DNA of 64,000 nucleotides from Apostichopus japonicus (GCF_037975245.1 NC_092572.1:657501-721500); one strand, 5' to 3'. Numbered from the stretch's first letter, positions 37,518 through 50,604 are shown. Numbers and translations: made by a program. The notes: a model not told the origin generated them from the sequence alone.

Positions 37518-38104
37518 CTGAAAAATGAAGAAATTATCACCTGAAATGACATCCAGTTATTGTTTTCTGTACAGTGCAAACCACATAACCTTCATCTTTG
37601 TCCATGCAATGGATATAGGTATCTCCCGTTTATTTCATCAATCCAACGTTGCTTTGAAATATAACATTGATTATTAGTTTCACACAGAACACATTGATAA
37701 ACATCAGCACATTGGGAGCCATGTTTGTGATTTTTTTCCATTGAAAGATATGTTCTGTGCTGTGCCTGAAATTAATTCTTTGTCCCTTCACTGTTTCTAT
37801 CCTACCTCTCCTCTACCCCTATTGGTTTCTTTCTTTCTACTCTCCATCCCTTGTCTACTCATCCCCTTACATCTATCGTTTTGTGTTCACAATGCTCATT
37901 AACCTGTCTGAATTCTGTGAGTGTTTTTGTTCCTTCTGTTACTGTTAATTGCCATTTAGTCTTAAGTTGTTAACAATTTCCTGCAGTTTTAGGTCAAGAA
38001 ACCAATTCCACATAGCATTTATGAGGCGCCGATGTTTTGTTTTTCATTTTTTATGATATTTAATGATATGTCATTCATTTGCTACTAAGTAAAAAAAAAA
38101 CAAT

Positions 38105-38262
<158 letters not shown>

Positions 38263-38934
38263 AGTACAAGCAATAATCAATACATTTGATATAGTGACAT
38301 CGAACATTATTTACTGGGACCCTCGTGCTGGAGTGATAAAGACATGGAATATCCAGAAAGGTACGCAACATGGGTATACGTAACAAAGAACAAACTTGTG
38401 CTCTTTTTAAAAGACAATAACAATTCTTAAATGTTAACTGACTAATATTATTATCTGGAAAAAGACCATCACAGCCTTACATGAAGATCGATAGACGGTT
38501 CAACGTTTAGACGTTTTAGTAAGTTAAAGTAGGTTACATTTAATTAACCTTTAGCTAGGAACAAGACGTTAAGATGTGAATGTTTTCATTTTCAATTAAT
38601 ATAAGTATCACTGTAAGTAACCTGTCATCGGAATATCACTTTAATGCGTCGAAGTGATTAAACCGAATTAACAAGATAAAAATTTGAAAAGATAAAATCC
38701 TCGAAGTCTTGTCTTTTCATGAATGATTCGTCCAGCGTTGGAGGACAAAATTCTCAATAGGTTATCATTATCTTCCGAATATGAATAGTTGCTCATGATG
38801 ATTAGTATTATCAGTGATAGTATAGGATATAAAATTCGGGGAGGGCGGTGTTCAGATATATTGATAATATATATTGCAGGAATTTATATACAGTCAATGT
38901 TACCAAGTTTGGTTTCATATTGACTTTAGCTTAC

Positions 38935-39074
38935 CTTCAGTAAGTCCTTTGATTTTTTTCTGTTCCTATAGTAGCCAAAAGTGTGTTACGGTAAACTCTT
39001 TTCCTTATGGCAATATCAAGCATCTTCTGTGAAGCATCTAATGCATCAATTGTTAGGAAACCTCGATCAAAAAG
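38935..39074 (-). CDS. METTL27: METTL27-like exon 3, frameshifted
   Basis: LFDRGFLTIDALDASQKMLD to TIGTE, then an A run. The exon is 140 bp where 139 would match the next phase, and the frame with one fewer A reads KIKGLTE into the GTAAGC donor. A single-base homopolymer error or mutation is likely. Confidence 0.75.
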
Positions 39075-39868
39075 CTGAGAACAAGGATGTTAAGATTGAT
39101 ATATAATTTCATATGGCTGTATAAGGTAAATGTGCGCAGCCTGTCTCGAACGTTATAGTACTCTTACACGGATGTCATATATGCAACTGCTAGCTTGTAT
39201 AACAAACGCTTGTTAGATTCCATCAATTTGTTTACACAATTAATTGGTTGATTAATGTTATGATCTGTTCTCCTACCTCCACCGTTACAATAACCTCCGC
39301 TCTAGACGAAAAGGCCATTATTACTAAAATCATTTATACAGATCGTTGAATAGACTAGAAACTTCAACGCACTGTCCAACACGTACAATTATTTTGGCAT
39401 CCAACCTAATAGAGAGTGGTAAAGAAAGGAGAACAATGCTTAATTTAAATGGCTGAAAACAAATCAAATAATAATCATCACTGAATTAAGCAGGCAAATA
39501 ATGTTGTTGTACTTTTAGCAATATATCTACAATTACGAAAGAAAAGAAGTGTATAACAGAGATTGTGTTTTTGTCAATGTCACCCAAATGTTCAGGGAGT
39601 AATATTGGAAATGCATATGCAACAACGTGCGCTATGTGGTCGTCACCAACTTGTGACCGTACAGCCCCAATTGCCCAATTACTTGCATCATGTAGTATCT
39701 AATACAAATGGTCGGCCCAAATTGGGATGGACCAAAATAGGAATACTTGTCAGAGCTAACTTAGGCTCCTCAGCAATATATTTCTGGTTTATATCAGTGG
39801 TTAACACATCACAAGTGTTAAAGCGCAAACAGAAGATAGGAGACTACTCGTTAGAATTACACACTTAC

Positions 39869-39991
39869 CAATTTGCCTATAATGCCAGATCCAGCGCCTA
39901 GGTCCAGAATTACAGCACGTTTGTTTGAAACGTATTCCACAACCGTTTCCGCTAAGCATAAGTGGTATCGAAATCCTGTATTTGGAAAGTT
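39869..39991 (-). CDS. METTL27: METTL27-like exon 2, SAM-binding motif
   Basis: 123 bp, phase 0 at both ends. NFPNTGFRYHLCLAETVV and the glycine loop VILDLGAGSGIIGKL, followed by GTAAGT. The plus-strand open frame here is antisense. Confidence 0.88.
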
Positions 39992-40795
39992 CTAACAGAA
40001 AAGCAAAGAAATATGTATTTCACGTACTTTGATGAGGCGCATGTGATATAGGATGGGAGGAGGCAATATTACCGTCTCATATTGCACCGCTTCGACCATT
40101 GATCTAATAATCTAAAATGTTTAAGAATACATTGTTGAACATTCCTCGTGGTCTCTCTACTATCAACTTCATTTTAGGGTTAAGGTAATGCAAAACTTCA
40201 CTATGAAAGAAATTGGTCTATTGACTATCATTGTTCATGTATTGATTGTTGATTGACTGAAGTTATGCCTCAAGATGGTATCATAATGACCTTTTGAGAG
40301 TTGTAGGTTGTAGCAGTTACTAAAACCTACGTTAGAGGCACATTAGTAACACAAAAGTATAGCTTGTCATCACAAATCTGCATTTTAGTCCAGTTTATTA
40401 ATTATATTTACTTCTGAAGGTTTTAAAAACTAAATAATTAGTTTTGAAAACAAGCTCACAAAAGATAATTGCTTAATATACTTGCTAGAAATGTAAATTT
40501 AATTAACAATAGAGCATGTTTTTGGCAAGTATGCGAATGCCGAAAATAGCTGAAAGTACAATAAAAACATGGACCTATTGATATATATTCAGAAATGTCT
40601 TAAACGAAATATCTTCAGTTTAATTCGTGTAAGCGGAAGTAAAAGCAGCAAAACTGAGAGATTTCGTTTCAAATAATCCGGATCGTTATGTAAAGTGTTA
40701 TGTTTTTACAATGAAAGACAAGATTGAAGCACCTATCTGCATATACACACCTAACGGTGATCTCAAATAATAATGTTCTACGTACCTTGTCATAT

Positions 40796-40857
40796 AATTC
40801 CGAGTTCTTGTTGTACCATCATGTACCAATAACATCATCAGTCTTTTCTGTCTGCAT
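40796..40857 (-). CDS. METTL27: METTL27-like exon 1, with nonsense codon
   Basis: Starts MQTEKTDDVIGT, has TGA at 40819-40821, then WYNKNSELYDK to a GTACGT donor in phase 0. The stop lies in the local duplication GGTACATGATGGTACA, which hints at a small slippage event. Confidence 0.6.
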
Positions 40858-41134
40858 AATTTCCCCCAAACAGTTCGCTCATGTAGATAGGTCTTCAAAG
40901 TCGACATGATCACATGGATTGTAATTTTATCAATTAATTTAGTCAGCTTGATTCTCGAACAGATTCAATAACAGAAAAACACATTCGCCTGAGCTAGCCG
41001 ACTGCTACGATGGAGTTTCTATATACTAGCTGAAGTCATTATTTGAAATGTGTGACATTCCATCACGTGAATTATCAACTACTTTCGTTATAATCAAAAT
41101 GTATTCCTTATATATGCTCCCACACACTGCCTAA

Positions 41135-41560
41135 ATGCACCCGATGCTAGGAAATATTTTTCTTGTGTCAGGCCCAGACGAGATCACAAATATGTTAATA
41201 AAAACATGTAGCTCTCAGCTAGCGCCAATGTTCACTCAAATCTTGCAAAGAACACTTGATGAGGGAGTTATTCCCGAGATATGGAAAACGTCAATCATAA
41301 CTCCGGTCCCTAAAACCAAAGTGGTTTCATGTTTAAATGACTACCGTCCGATATTACTCACGTCAAATATCATGAAATGTCAGAAAAGGGTGGTACTAAA
41401 ACTTCTTCTTGCTAAAAAGGTGTTGTTATAGATACAAAATAAGTTTGCCTACCAGAGCAAAAGAGGTGTAGATGACGTCATACTTGTTTACTTGCATGGG
41501 GTTTTGAAGCACTTACCCAGCAAACACAAACTTCATCTTAATACATCAGGAAAATATTTG
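41135..41560 (+). mobile_element. LINE fragment, reverse-transcriptase N-terminal part
   Basis: Reads SGPDEITNMLIKTCSSQLAP, IPEIWKTSIITPVPKT and LNDYRPILLTSNIMK, the RT fingers region of CR1/Jockey-type LINEs. After a TAG at 41429-41431 the same frame continues NKFAYQSKRGVDDVILVYLH. Short, truncated at both ends and dead. Confidence 0.75.
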
Positions 41561-41830
41561 AACCAATGTTATGATGCGTTATGAATAATGTTATTCAAAC
41601 GTAAATGTTGAGTCGCAAGAACAGCAGGATAACGACTTCGCAACGTTTTATATAACATTATTTCGATGTTAGCACAACCTTTTCAAGATGTGGCAGAAAA
41701 TGTTTTAAATACGTTATAATATCGTTTTGAGAAATATGATAACGTAATAAAATCACGTTATAAAAAAAATGTTGAGTCGCTAGAATAGCAGGATAACGTT
41801 ATCACAACGTTTTATATACCGTTTCTTGTT
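41515..41830. repeat. ACCCAGCAAACAC-type MITE-like repeat
   Basis: Starts at CCCAGCAAACACAAAC and contains two copies about 165 bp apart of ATGTTGAGTCGC with AGCAGGATAACG and CAACGTTTTATATA, plus many AACGTT words. This resembles a widespread invertebrate palindromic repeat. Confidence 0.55.
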
Positions 41831-42924
41831 GTTAGTACAACGTTTGTAAAATGTTAATTTATTTTTGATTTTTTGGGGGGAAATTTTAGCATTTCTTGCA
41901 ATACCATGTATTAGTCCTTCATACCTTTGGAACTCTTTCAACCTAATATTACCTTTCAACTCCAATATCCGCAATGCAAAAATCATTTGATCTCTGTTGA
42001 CCCTATAGATGATCTTTAACCTTCACCAACATTAATATGGTGTTCTTCCAAATATTACGGTACACTATATTTGCCAAGTACGAGACCTGTCAAGACTACG
42101 ATACGGTGTTTACAAGATGTACACACTTTGACCTGTGTTGACCCTAGATGATTTCTGACCTCCACCAGCTTCAACAGGGTTCTCATATATTTGAAAATGT
42201 TATATTTCAACAATGGAAATAAGCTATGAAGATTTTCAACCTCTGAAATATATGTCTTTAATTGTTCCAAACTTTATACCAAGCCAAATTTCACAAAGGA
42301 ACCTCCTTCCTCACCCCAACACCCTAAAGAAGAGTTGTATTTATTCAAAAGTGTTATTCATCACGTAGAAGTTCATGTTATATCACACCACCCAGGTAGT
42401 ACAATTAACCTTTGACATCCCTGCAAACATTCCTGTATTTATTTAGTATATTGACTTATACGCAATTTTGAAATTACAATGTCTACCAATAACAATTCTA
42501 GAAGTTGCTATATGGTATAGGCCGTATTGTTACTGGGATTTTAAAACTTGCGTCCACGGGACGCAACATCTTAAAATGTTTGCGTCGGCTCAGTAAAACT
42601 TGTGTCTAGGATGCTGTCCTCGATGAAAACCTGCACTTTAAAATACCTCCTAATGAACGCGCAATACTTAAATGCATAATGACCCTAACAGTACGCTGGC
42701 ATGTGCCTAAGGTAAGCGTGCAGTGGTATGCCTATTATGTGTACCAAAACATGTAACGATGAAACCGTTATTTAATTACAATAGCAACATTACTGTCAAA
42801 TTTCGAAGCGAGAACTTTGGTTGTTGACTAGTTAGCATATATGCAGGCATGGATAGCATACAGGGGCGTCAATCCGATTTGAAACGTGGGGGGGGGGTGA
42901 CGTAATCAATTCGAGTATTCCGGC

Positions 42925-43040
42925 CGTAAGTACTATCTAATCGGAGCGCCACCATGGGTTGGCCCGCAGCGTACCAAGAAAATTTCAGATTTCAATACCT
43001 GCCAGATCGCTGGAGATGGCACTTGTCAGGCTGGATAGCA
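42925..43040 (+). repeat. Dispersed repeat family B, copy 2
   Basis: Shares ACTATCTAATCGGAGCGCCA, GGTTGGCCCGCAGCGTACC and GAGATGGCAC with 10885-11050. It is preceded at 42873 by CAGGGGCGTCAATCCG and a G run, as at hAT-type MITE ends. Confidence 0.6.
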
Positions 43041-43369
43041 GCCATCTAGTTGCGTGATTTCGGGGGGAAATTACAAATTCGTCACTCAGGAAATCTGCAA
43101 TAAAGTTCATGCGACCTTCATTTTTGGTGGATTGTTTCTTTTATTAGTGATTGCAATTGAAATGAACATTAGAACCCAGTGCAAGTTGACAAATGATGCG
43201 GCGAACTGGAACCCCAGCCCCATTTTGCCCTGTTTCAGGACAGAATTCCCCATTTGTTCAAACCCATGACAACTAACAATCTGTGAATAAATTTTCTTCA
43301 AAATGGGCACATTATATTGCACCAAGTCGGTCAAGGAATGACCCCAGGGCCTCAGATATGGGCCTTTTG

Positions 43370-43739
43370 CAGGGGTGGGCAACCTTTTTGAATGAATGGG
43401 CCAGATTTTAGGAGTGAAAATTGACAGGGCCGCACCTAACCAACGACCTGCTGCTGATTTCAAACCTTTGATTCAGAGGACGTTCAAGCAATAGGTGTGT
43501 GTACTAATCTGTATTCACAAAAACATAATGTCAATACAGTCCAGTTGATAATTAATGGTGATAATAGACCAACCTGACAGCATCATTAGTGCAGATAAAT
43601 TCTAAGCAGCTAGCTCGATTTTGGTAATGATGTAAAATAGATTGATTCTTTTCTTTTCTTTTCTTTTTCTTGAGACATCTCACGGGCCGCAAAAATATCA
43701 CTGGCGGGCCGCATGTAGCCCGTAGGTTGCCCACCCCTG
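43370..43739. mobile_element. hAT MITE, CAGGGGTGGGCAACCT ends
   Basis: The 16-bp ends CAGGGGTGGGCAACCT and AGGTTGCCCACCCCTG are exact inverted repeats, followed inward by GGGCC(G) words typical of this common hAT family. The flanking 8-mers GCCTTTTG and GTCTATAG match at 5 of 8, so any duplication has diverged. Non-coding. Confidence 0.85.
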
Positions 43740-44249
43740 GTCTATAGGAACGATGTCACAAAATGTCTCCGGACATATATGCGAAGGAAGCTATCTGCTT
43801 CGACTGCATGTGAGTTTCTCGACAGTGCCGTCCTGGGAGTCATACCACAAAATGGTGCATTTCCTCATACGCACTTATTAATAATTTAAATAACTAACCA
43901 ATTAGGCAAAGCCCAGATCCGAGTTCGTATAGCGAGCTTAGCGCAAATTTGGCCAAAAGTCGTCAAACGCCAGCATGTTAAACCAGGTTGCTAGGTCAAC
44001 GAGAATACATTTCTATGAAATTTGAAACAAGAATGACAAGACAACCACTTTAATTATGTTTTCAGGACCTCACACATGCGCAGACTTAGAATAGGTCCCA
44101 TGTGAGTGGTGGCTTAAGTGATGAAGGCATCCAAATAAATCAGTGGTTGTTCGTTGGAGTACTCACGCAAGTTACCTCGGTTGCTAGGTGGATCTGCATT
44201 TGGTAATCGGTGAATTCTGGTCGGAGCGTACTATGTAACCACCGTGTAC

Positions 44250-44845
44250 CCATGAACGTAGCTACGGCCTGATGATGGAGAGGGAGGGGGGGGGGGGAGC
44301 GTGTAGTGGCTGAAAATCCAACTGGATGGGTTTTGAAGCCAGAAAATTCCGACTGCTGCTTTGTACACCCACCTTCGCGCTACTCGTCTACGATACGGTC
44401 AGTGTCAGACACCCAATCTTTCGCGACTGCACTTTTGTTCCGAACTTTTTTTCGATACATTTGTACCCACTGGCACTCATTTCACAAATTTATTAGCCGC
44501 CCCCCCCCCACCCCAACCAAATATTTTTGTGAAATTTCGGGCAAAATGCTGATAATTTTTCAGGCACCTACTGACAGAAAGATAATTTGCAATGTGTTTT
44601 TCAGTAGCAAAATTTATATTATTATTACCATTAATATTTTAACGACTTCCAAATAACTCTACCAATATGGAAGGGTAATAAGACGGAAATGATGGTATGT
44701 TATTTGCATGCGATTTAAAAATCGATGCATGTCTATATGGCATGCACATTGACACGTGGAACGCGCGCAAAATTTTTGGTTATATTTTTCGGGCACGTCG
44801 TTACATCCCCCCTCTTAAATCAAATTGGGCTCCTGCGCCTATGAC
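44250..44845. other. Repeat-like region, unclassified
   Basis: Contains a G run and a C run, CATGAACGTAGCTACGG at the left and GCTCCTGCGCCTATGAC at the right, as seen in unclassified interspersed repeats. Open frames across it are short and unsupported. Confidence 0.35.
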
Positions 44846-45042
44846 GGTACACTCAAAAAAATGAAGTGTTAAATTTGAATCGTAAAGTGTTGAATTTAAC
44901 ACCCCACCCTGTTTGGATTAGGGACAACACCCACCGGGTTAAATTAACACTTCAGAAGTGTAACATAATATAACACTTTGCGAGTGTTGCCTTAACAACA
45001 CCCATACAAGTGTCAAAATAACACTTCCTGGTGTTGAAGGTA

Positions 45043-45260
45043 CACTACAGGGAGTAAAATTAACACAATAAAGTGTTCATTTGTTGAAACTTCTGGGTGT
45101 CAACATGACACTTCAGGAAGTAAAATTAACACCATAAAGTGTTCATTTGTTAGCACTTCTGGGTGTCAAAATTGCACTTCAGGGAGTATAATTAACACTC
45201 TAGTGCACATTTTTTGGCCTTCTGGGTGTAAAAGTTCTTCTTCAGTGAGTAGAATTACCA
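45043..45260. repeat. Element 2 subterminal ~64-bp repeats
   Basis: About four units with AGTAAAATTAACACCATAAA, GTGTTCATTTGTTA and CTTCTGGGTGTCAA. Confidence 0.75.
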
Positions 45261-45744
45261 CCATATAGTGTTCATTTGTCATCTGTGTCAAGATGATACT
45301 TAATGGACTCTCAACACACAATAGTGCTCTCTCGTTTATACTTCTGGATGTATATTTAACTGCTGGTTGTAAAGTTTTACATGTTTATTATGTAACGCAA
45401 ATACAATACTGTTATGTAAAATTTTGCCAGAAAAGTTTACATCGCACCCGTTTTGTAAATATTTTATACAGGTTTTAGGTTAATTATTACCTAGTAATTA
45501 GGTAAACAATATGGATGCATGTTTGAATCGCTCACAGCAGAAAGGTACATTTAAGAGAAAGCAAAAAGCAATGACAACACAAACAATTCAGAATTATGTG
45601 GGATTTTCAGCAATTAAACACCATACTACCTTCCTATTCCAGAGGTCCATTTATTATATCCCATTAAATGTAAAACGAACAATTTAGGCTATAAAAGTAT
45701 TGTCTTGTGGAATTAAGTCAACTTAAAAGTGCCAACATTTTCAA

Positions 45745-46275
45745 ATGCTACAGTGCAGTTACTTGGTCTTTATTTTTTTGCACATGCCTTTTGGTTTCTA
45801 GATTAAAGACAAAGAAACAACTCTTCGTAAAGTCAATTTCAAATAAGCAACAACTTTAGAAAAATTCTGATCCATGGGATGAGAAAACATGGAGTGCTGT
45901 GTATGATGACTGCTACACTACAGTGACTATGTCTTTGTTGTTGGCAAATGCCTTTTGGTATTCCAGATTAAACGCAAGAAACAACTCTACCCAAAGTCAA
46001 TTTCAAATAAGCAACAACTTTAGATATATGCTGATCCGTGGGATGAGAAAACGTGGAGTACTGTCTATGATGACTGCTACACTGCAGTTACTTTGTCTTT
46101 GTTGTTGGCTCGTGCCTTTGGTATTCCAAATTAAACACAAAGAAAGAACTCTTCCCAAAGACAATTCCAAATAAGCAACAACTTTACATACATTCTGATC
46201 CGTGAGATGAGGAAACATGGAGTTCTGTCTATGACAACTGCTAAACTGCAGTAACTTTGTCTTTTTTGTTGGCAC
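45745..46275. repeat. Element 2 ~162-bp tandem repeats
   Basis: Just over three units sharing GCCTTTTGGTATTCCAGATT, CAATTTCAAATAAGCAACAA, TGATCCGTGGGATGAGAAAA and GACTGCTACACTGCAGTTAC. The last unit overlaps the 3' end of the SAMD3-like gene, so the repeat appears to derive from it. Confidence 0.85.
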
Positions 46276-47645
46276 GGTGAACATAACAATCTCGAATCTG
46301 GTTGCGTTTCACACCACCAGGCAACTTGTAGACAACTTTTTGGAAAAATTCCCCGGCACCGAGACTTGCAATTTGGTATAATTCAGATTTAACAAGTAGA
46401 ATAATTTGAAGCAAACATCAATGGCTTCATAAATGTCCTCTGGGGTAGGGCATGTCTCTGGATGATCACCAATGACTGCTTGGGGTGTATTTTGCTTCCT
46501 CCAAGAAGTAACACATATTGCTGAGGTCTTTCTGAAATCTTTTGCAAATAGAATTCCAAGTTGATGCTTCCTAAGTAACAACAAAGAAAAGAAAAGAAAA
46601 TTCCCATCATAATGAAGTTGTGTTAAAACCTTCTTGGAGCATAAGCAGTTTTTTACATGTACCCCTCACAAAACATGAACATTCCTAAAGAAAATGCACA
46701 CAATTTAATCAGTAGTGATTCTAACTTCTTCAAGTACGTTGAATCTAGAAAGCCAGATGGCCTATAGTGATTACTTGTCAAAACAGGAACTTGCATTAAA
46801 CTTTCATCAGACAAGGTAGGCAACTTTTATAACCCATGCATCATGTTAACAATGCTTAAAACAATGCTCACTCCCACTGTATGCAATTGTGTAGATTGAT
46901 ATGAATTATAACAGCTAGATCACTTCCATAAGATAGCTAAATTATAGTTGGGCCTAGGTCTAAAAGTATCACCAATCCACATCAGCTTCGGCCTACTTGC
47001 TACAACTTACAAGCTAAAATGGCAATTAGTGGTAATTATATATTGCATTACATGAATATATGTTTATCCCTTATTGAACATAGTACCAGCGTAACTATAG
47101 GCCCATGCCCGATGCTCCTTAAAATGCATTGTCTTGAAATAGCCTAACTATACCCTACTACTAGTAGTACTAGTAGTAGTACTACATAAAAAAGTGACTC
47201 GCAGGGTATACGAAGTTACGATTAACGCACAAAAAGGAATAGAATGCACTAGATTACAATAAAGGCCTAGATCAAAGTCCTCCGTCAGTCCGAAGGCAAT
47301 TCCGTTTAATGTTTACTTGTATGTATAGGCTACACTGATTCGTTGACAATTATGAGTTGACTATGACAAACAGCAGCTAGCCTATTATATTAACTTATAG
47401 TATGACTTTAACGTTAGGTCTACGTAACGCAAGGGATTCAAATGCATTCGTCTACACAGCTTAGTCGTGGGTCTCTAAGCATATCTCGTTCTTGTCACGT
47501 ACACTTACATAATATCAAAACATACCTTCGAATTTTTCAATCAATTCTTCCAGGTCCCAGTCTCCTATAACGTCATTTTCATGCCATTGTAGCTCGTTAT
47601 CGCACACTGAGTACGTAACGTTTTGTGGCTTGAATGTATATATGG
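46241..47645 (-). pseudogene. Two-exon SAMD3-like gene of element 2, degenerate
   Basis: Exon 1 (to 47526) reads QWHENDVIGDWDLEELIEKF and ends phase 1 at GTATGT. Its start is unclear and no ATG was found in frame. Exon 2 begins at 46570 with a matching phase: SINLEFYLQKISERPQQYVL, IHPKQSLVIIQRHALP. After about one frame change it reads PEDIYEAIDVCFKLFYLLNL, and after another, LGAGEFFQKVVYKLPGG to a TAG at 46241-46243. This is the tail module of SAMD3-like proteins joined to a short novel N-terminus. About two frameshifts break it. Confidence 0.65.
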
Positions 47646-47953
47646 CTGTGGTTACTATAGTACATTTAGTAACGATAAATGTCGACAAACTGGTACAAGT
47701 ATTGCTAGGTACGGTAAATGGGTGTTCATGGTACGGTGGTATCGTTTAAACACTTAACTTACACTAAGAATCCAGCTGACGGGAGGTTTGACCAATCAGA
47801 ATGCTCGAACTGAAAGTACACTTCTGCAGGTGTTAAAAAATCCACGCTACATAAATTATGTAACCCTACTCAGGGTCAGAGTAACCCTTCAGGTGTAGGG
47901 TGAACGGTTACACCTGGAAAGTGTTAAAATTCAACACTCCATTTTTTTGCGTG

Positions 47954-48263
47954 TAGTTCTATTAAGCATTTGTTTATTGGATTATTCAAAATCATACGAA
48001 GTTTTGTACGGTGGAGTATAAGAATCGCGAGATACAATTTCTCAAAGTGGCAAGGAAAACGTGGTAAATATGACAGATTCAAGGTAATTTTTGACCGAAA
48101 TTTTTCAATTTTTAGGTCATGCACCATCACAGATATAAGTGAATAGGCCTAGATAAACTAGAGTGCGAAAGTCGAAAATTCCGACTGTCGCACTCCAATT
48201 TTCAAACTATCGTCAGTTTTACTAAGTTTGGGGGCAAGACACCCCACGCCCCACTCACCCCTC
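47954..48263. other. Short spacer with a hairpin
   Basis: 48162-48197 is a near-perfect hairpin with arms GAGTGCGA and TCGCACTC and an inner GTCG/CGAC pairing. It resembles neither element terminus and has no T tail as in a terminator. Function unknown. Confidence 0.5.
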
Positions 48264-48909
48264 TACACTGTAAATAAAGAGTATTTAGATTTGAACGCTT
48301 AACTAAACACTTTTTTGTAACAGATCTGGAACCCTTCTTAGCGTTTATTGTAAACCTAAACACTTAAAAGTGTTTAAAAGAAAACACAATGACACGTTTA
48401 TATTCTGTACCAGCCTTTAGACACTTTATTAAAACTTGATTACGACTGTTTCTTGTATACATGAAAGGTGTCAAATCAGAAGTGCCTACACTACATAAAC
48501 AATGAAAACAAATACCATGAAATTAACAAATTCTAGTATGTAAGCCTCGATTCCATCAAAAGAGAGACATAAATGTGCTGTAAAATATTATGTACAAGTG
48601 AAGGGATAAACAGGCCCTTGCTGAATTTCCCAAAACTGAATCATTTTTGTGACCTTGAAAATAGAACATATGTTAAATGTTCTCCCTCTATAAGACATTA
48701 CAAAAGAGAGAGGAAAAATCCAAGAAAAATTTGACTGTTATTGTTCCATGGATTTTTGAACATTTTATATGATAAGAAAAAACATTATAATACATGAGCA
48801 ACACATACTCATATAAACTGTACTTTTTACCCTGCCTATATAATACATTTTTGAAAAAAAAAATGTTCAAATCTTGAAATAAAAGGTAATTAATATTCAA
48901 AGTCCTACG

Positions 48910-49100
48910 TCAAGAATTGTCATTAATTTTTTACTATAACATCACAGGATTGAATAAAAAGTGGTGTACTAGTGTCTTTTAAGAACACTTTTTCATCTTT
49001 TTAAACAGATAATGGTATCAAAGTATTTTGTTTCTAAAATTGTCCTTTATCATATAAATTTTGCAAAAATCCATGGTACTATTCCTTTAAAACCGAACCC
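48910..49100 (+). repeat. Inverted repeat inside element 3, left arm
   Basis: About 190 bp matching the reverse complement of 50975-51155. Shared words: GTACTAGTGTCTTTT, GGTATCAAAGT-like and AAAAATCCATGG. The AAAATCCATGG motif also recurs at 48740-48760 and 51335-51365. Confidence 0.7.
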
Positions 49101-49274
49101 ATTCTTTGCGTTCATGTTGAGTCAGTATCAACGTGCCTTAAACAATCTGTTTTTACCTCATTATTTACAGTTCTGATTGATTATGTCATAGACGTTGGAA
49201 TAAATGTTTCAATTAACACAAACAATGGTAAAATGGTAACAAGGCAAGAAGACTAATTCTAAAATATATCAACT

Positions 49275-50260
49275 GAAGTTGTCTTTAGGCTTCAGCTGAA
49301 TCAGAAAATTTTTGCTCATTCTTGCAGATAAATAAATGAGCAATGTGAAGTTAAAACTATAGAACATGAATAAAATAATAAATTTATGAATACATGAAGG
49401 CAGAGTTGCATAGCACCATCAGTTTTCATAGTCAAGGGGCAAGAATTTTTTTTTACACTATTTAATTAACTATCGCCTACATCTGTAGGTCAACTCTTAT
49501 GTATAGAAGTTATCTTGAACGTCAGCTGAAAAAGAAAATACTGACTCATACTATGCAGATGTATAAATGAGCAGCACTGTTCAAGTTAAAATATGAATAA
49601 AATAATAAAATATTGAATCTCTGAAAACTCTCTGAAGGCAGGGTTGCATAGCACCAGCAGTTTTAATAATTTAGGGGCAAGAAAACAATTTTACACTATA
49701 TCATTAACTATCACATGCATCTGTAAGTTGACTCTTATGTACAGAAGTTACCATGGGCTTCAGATGAATAAGAAAATTCGGGCTCGTTCTTTGCAGATAA
49801 ATACAAAAGTTTAAATATAAATAAAATAAAATAATAAAATATTGAATCTCTGAAAACCCTCTAAAGAGTTAGTTGTAGTAATTTAGAGACAAGAAAACAA
49901 TTTTACACTGTTACAAAACTATTGCATACAACTGTAACAATAGGTTGACTCCTATGTACTGAAATTGTCCTTGGGCTTCAGCTGAATAAGAAAATACCTA
50001 ATCCTTGCAAATAAATAAGTGAGCAACTCTGTTCGAGTTAGAATATGAATAAAATAGAATAAGATATTGAACCTCTGAAAACTCTAAGAAAGCAGAATTA
50101 CGTTAGCACCATCACATCAAGGTTTTTAGTGAATTCAAGATTTCAGTTGAAAAAATATACTTCAGTCTTTCTTCAAACATAAATAAAACAGATCAGACCG
50201 TCTGCTTTTGTGATAGAAAATATTAATACTGAATTGCATAGCATCATTAAGATAAAGCAA
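49275..50260. repeat. Element 3 ~230-bp tandem repeats
   Basis: Four clear units and a decayed fifth share GGCTTCAGCTGAATAAGAAA, GCAGATAAATA, TGAATAAAATAATAAA, GTTGCATAGCACCA and GGTTGACTC. Non-coding. Confidence 0.8.
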
Positions 50261-50604
50261 GGTTGACACTCAGAATCTAGTTCCCTTAAATGTTTACATT
50301 TAAACAAAGCTTGCTATATACAACTTCATGTGCTTCGGAGACTACTAAATATTTTGTAGGTAAATTTTTACACAGACGACAATTGGCAAATAGGTACCGG
50401 AAAGTACTGGGAAACAAAATAAGGCCTGTTTTGGTTGAAAATCAAGATTCAGTTAAAATGTTTGCCAAGCTGTCACAACATGACGATTATCCTGAAACTT
50501 GATTGCACACAACTTGAGTTTTTTATACAATTTAAAGTTAAGTACTGCCCCTGGAATGCAGGTAGAAATATGCTAAACGTCGTGTCTTAAATGCTAATGT
50601 ACAC

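Larger units (their letters stand above)
44850..47953 (-). mobile_element. Element 2: 3.1-kb short EnSpm-like relative
   Basis: Terminal inverted repeats: the left starts CACTCAAAAAAATGAAGTGT, and the right, read inward, starts CACGCAAAAAAATGGAGTGT. TA flanks both sides (44848-44849, 47954-47955). The subterminal zones carry GTGTTAAATTTAACAC-like palindromes (44870-45260, 47825-47945). Inside are a degenerate two-exon SAMD3-like gene and tandem repeats, and no transposase, so it is non-autonomous. End sequence and subterminal motif differ from elements 1 and 3 beyond CACTC/G and the A run. Confidence 0.85.

Noticed and set aside
39563-39901. Plus ORF of 112 codons
   Set aside because: Overlaps the methyltransferase SAM-motif exon on the other strand. 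No motif of its own.
48162-48197. Rho-independent-like terminator hairpin
   Set aside because: Animal genome and no T tract. Kept only as an unexplained hairpin.
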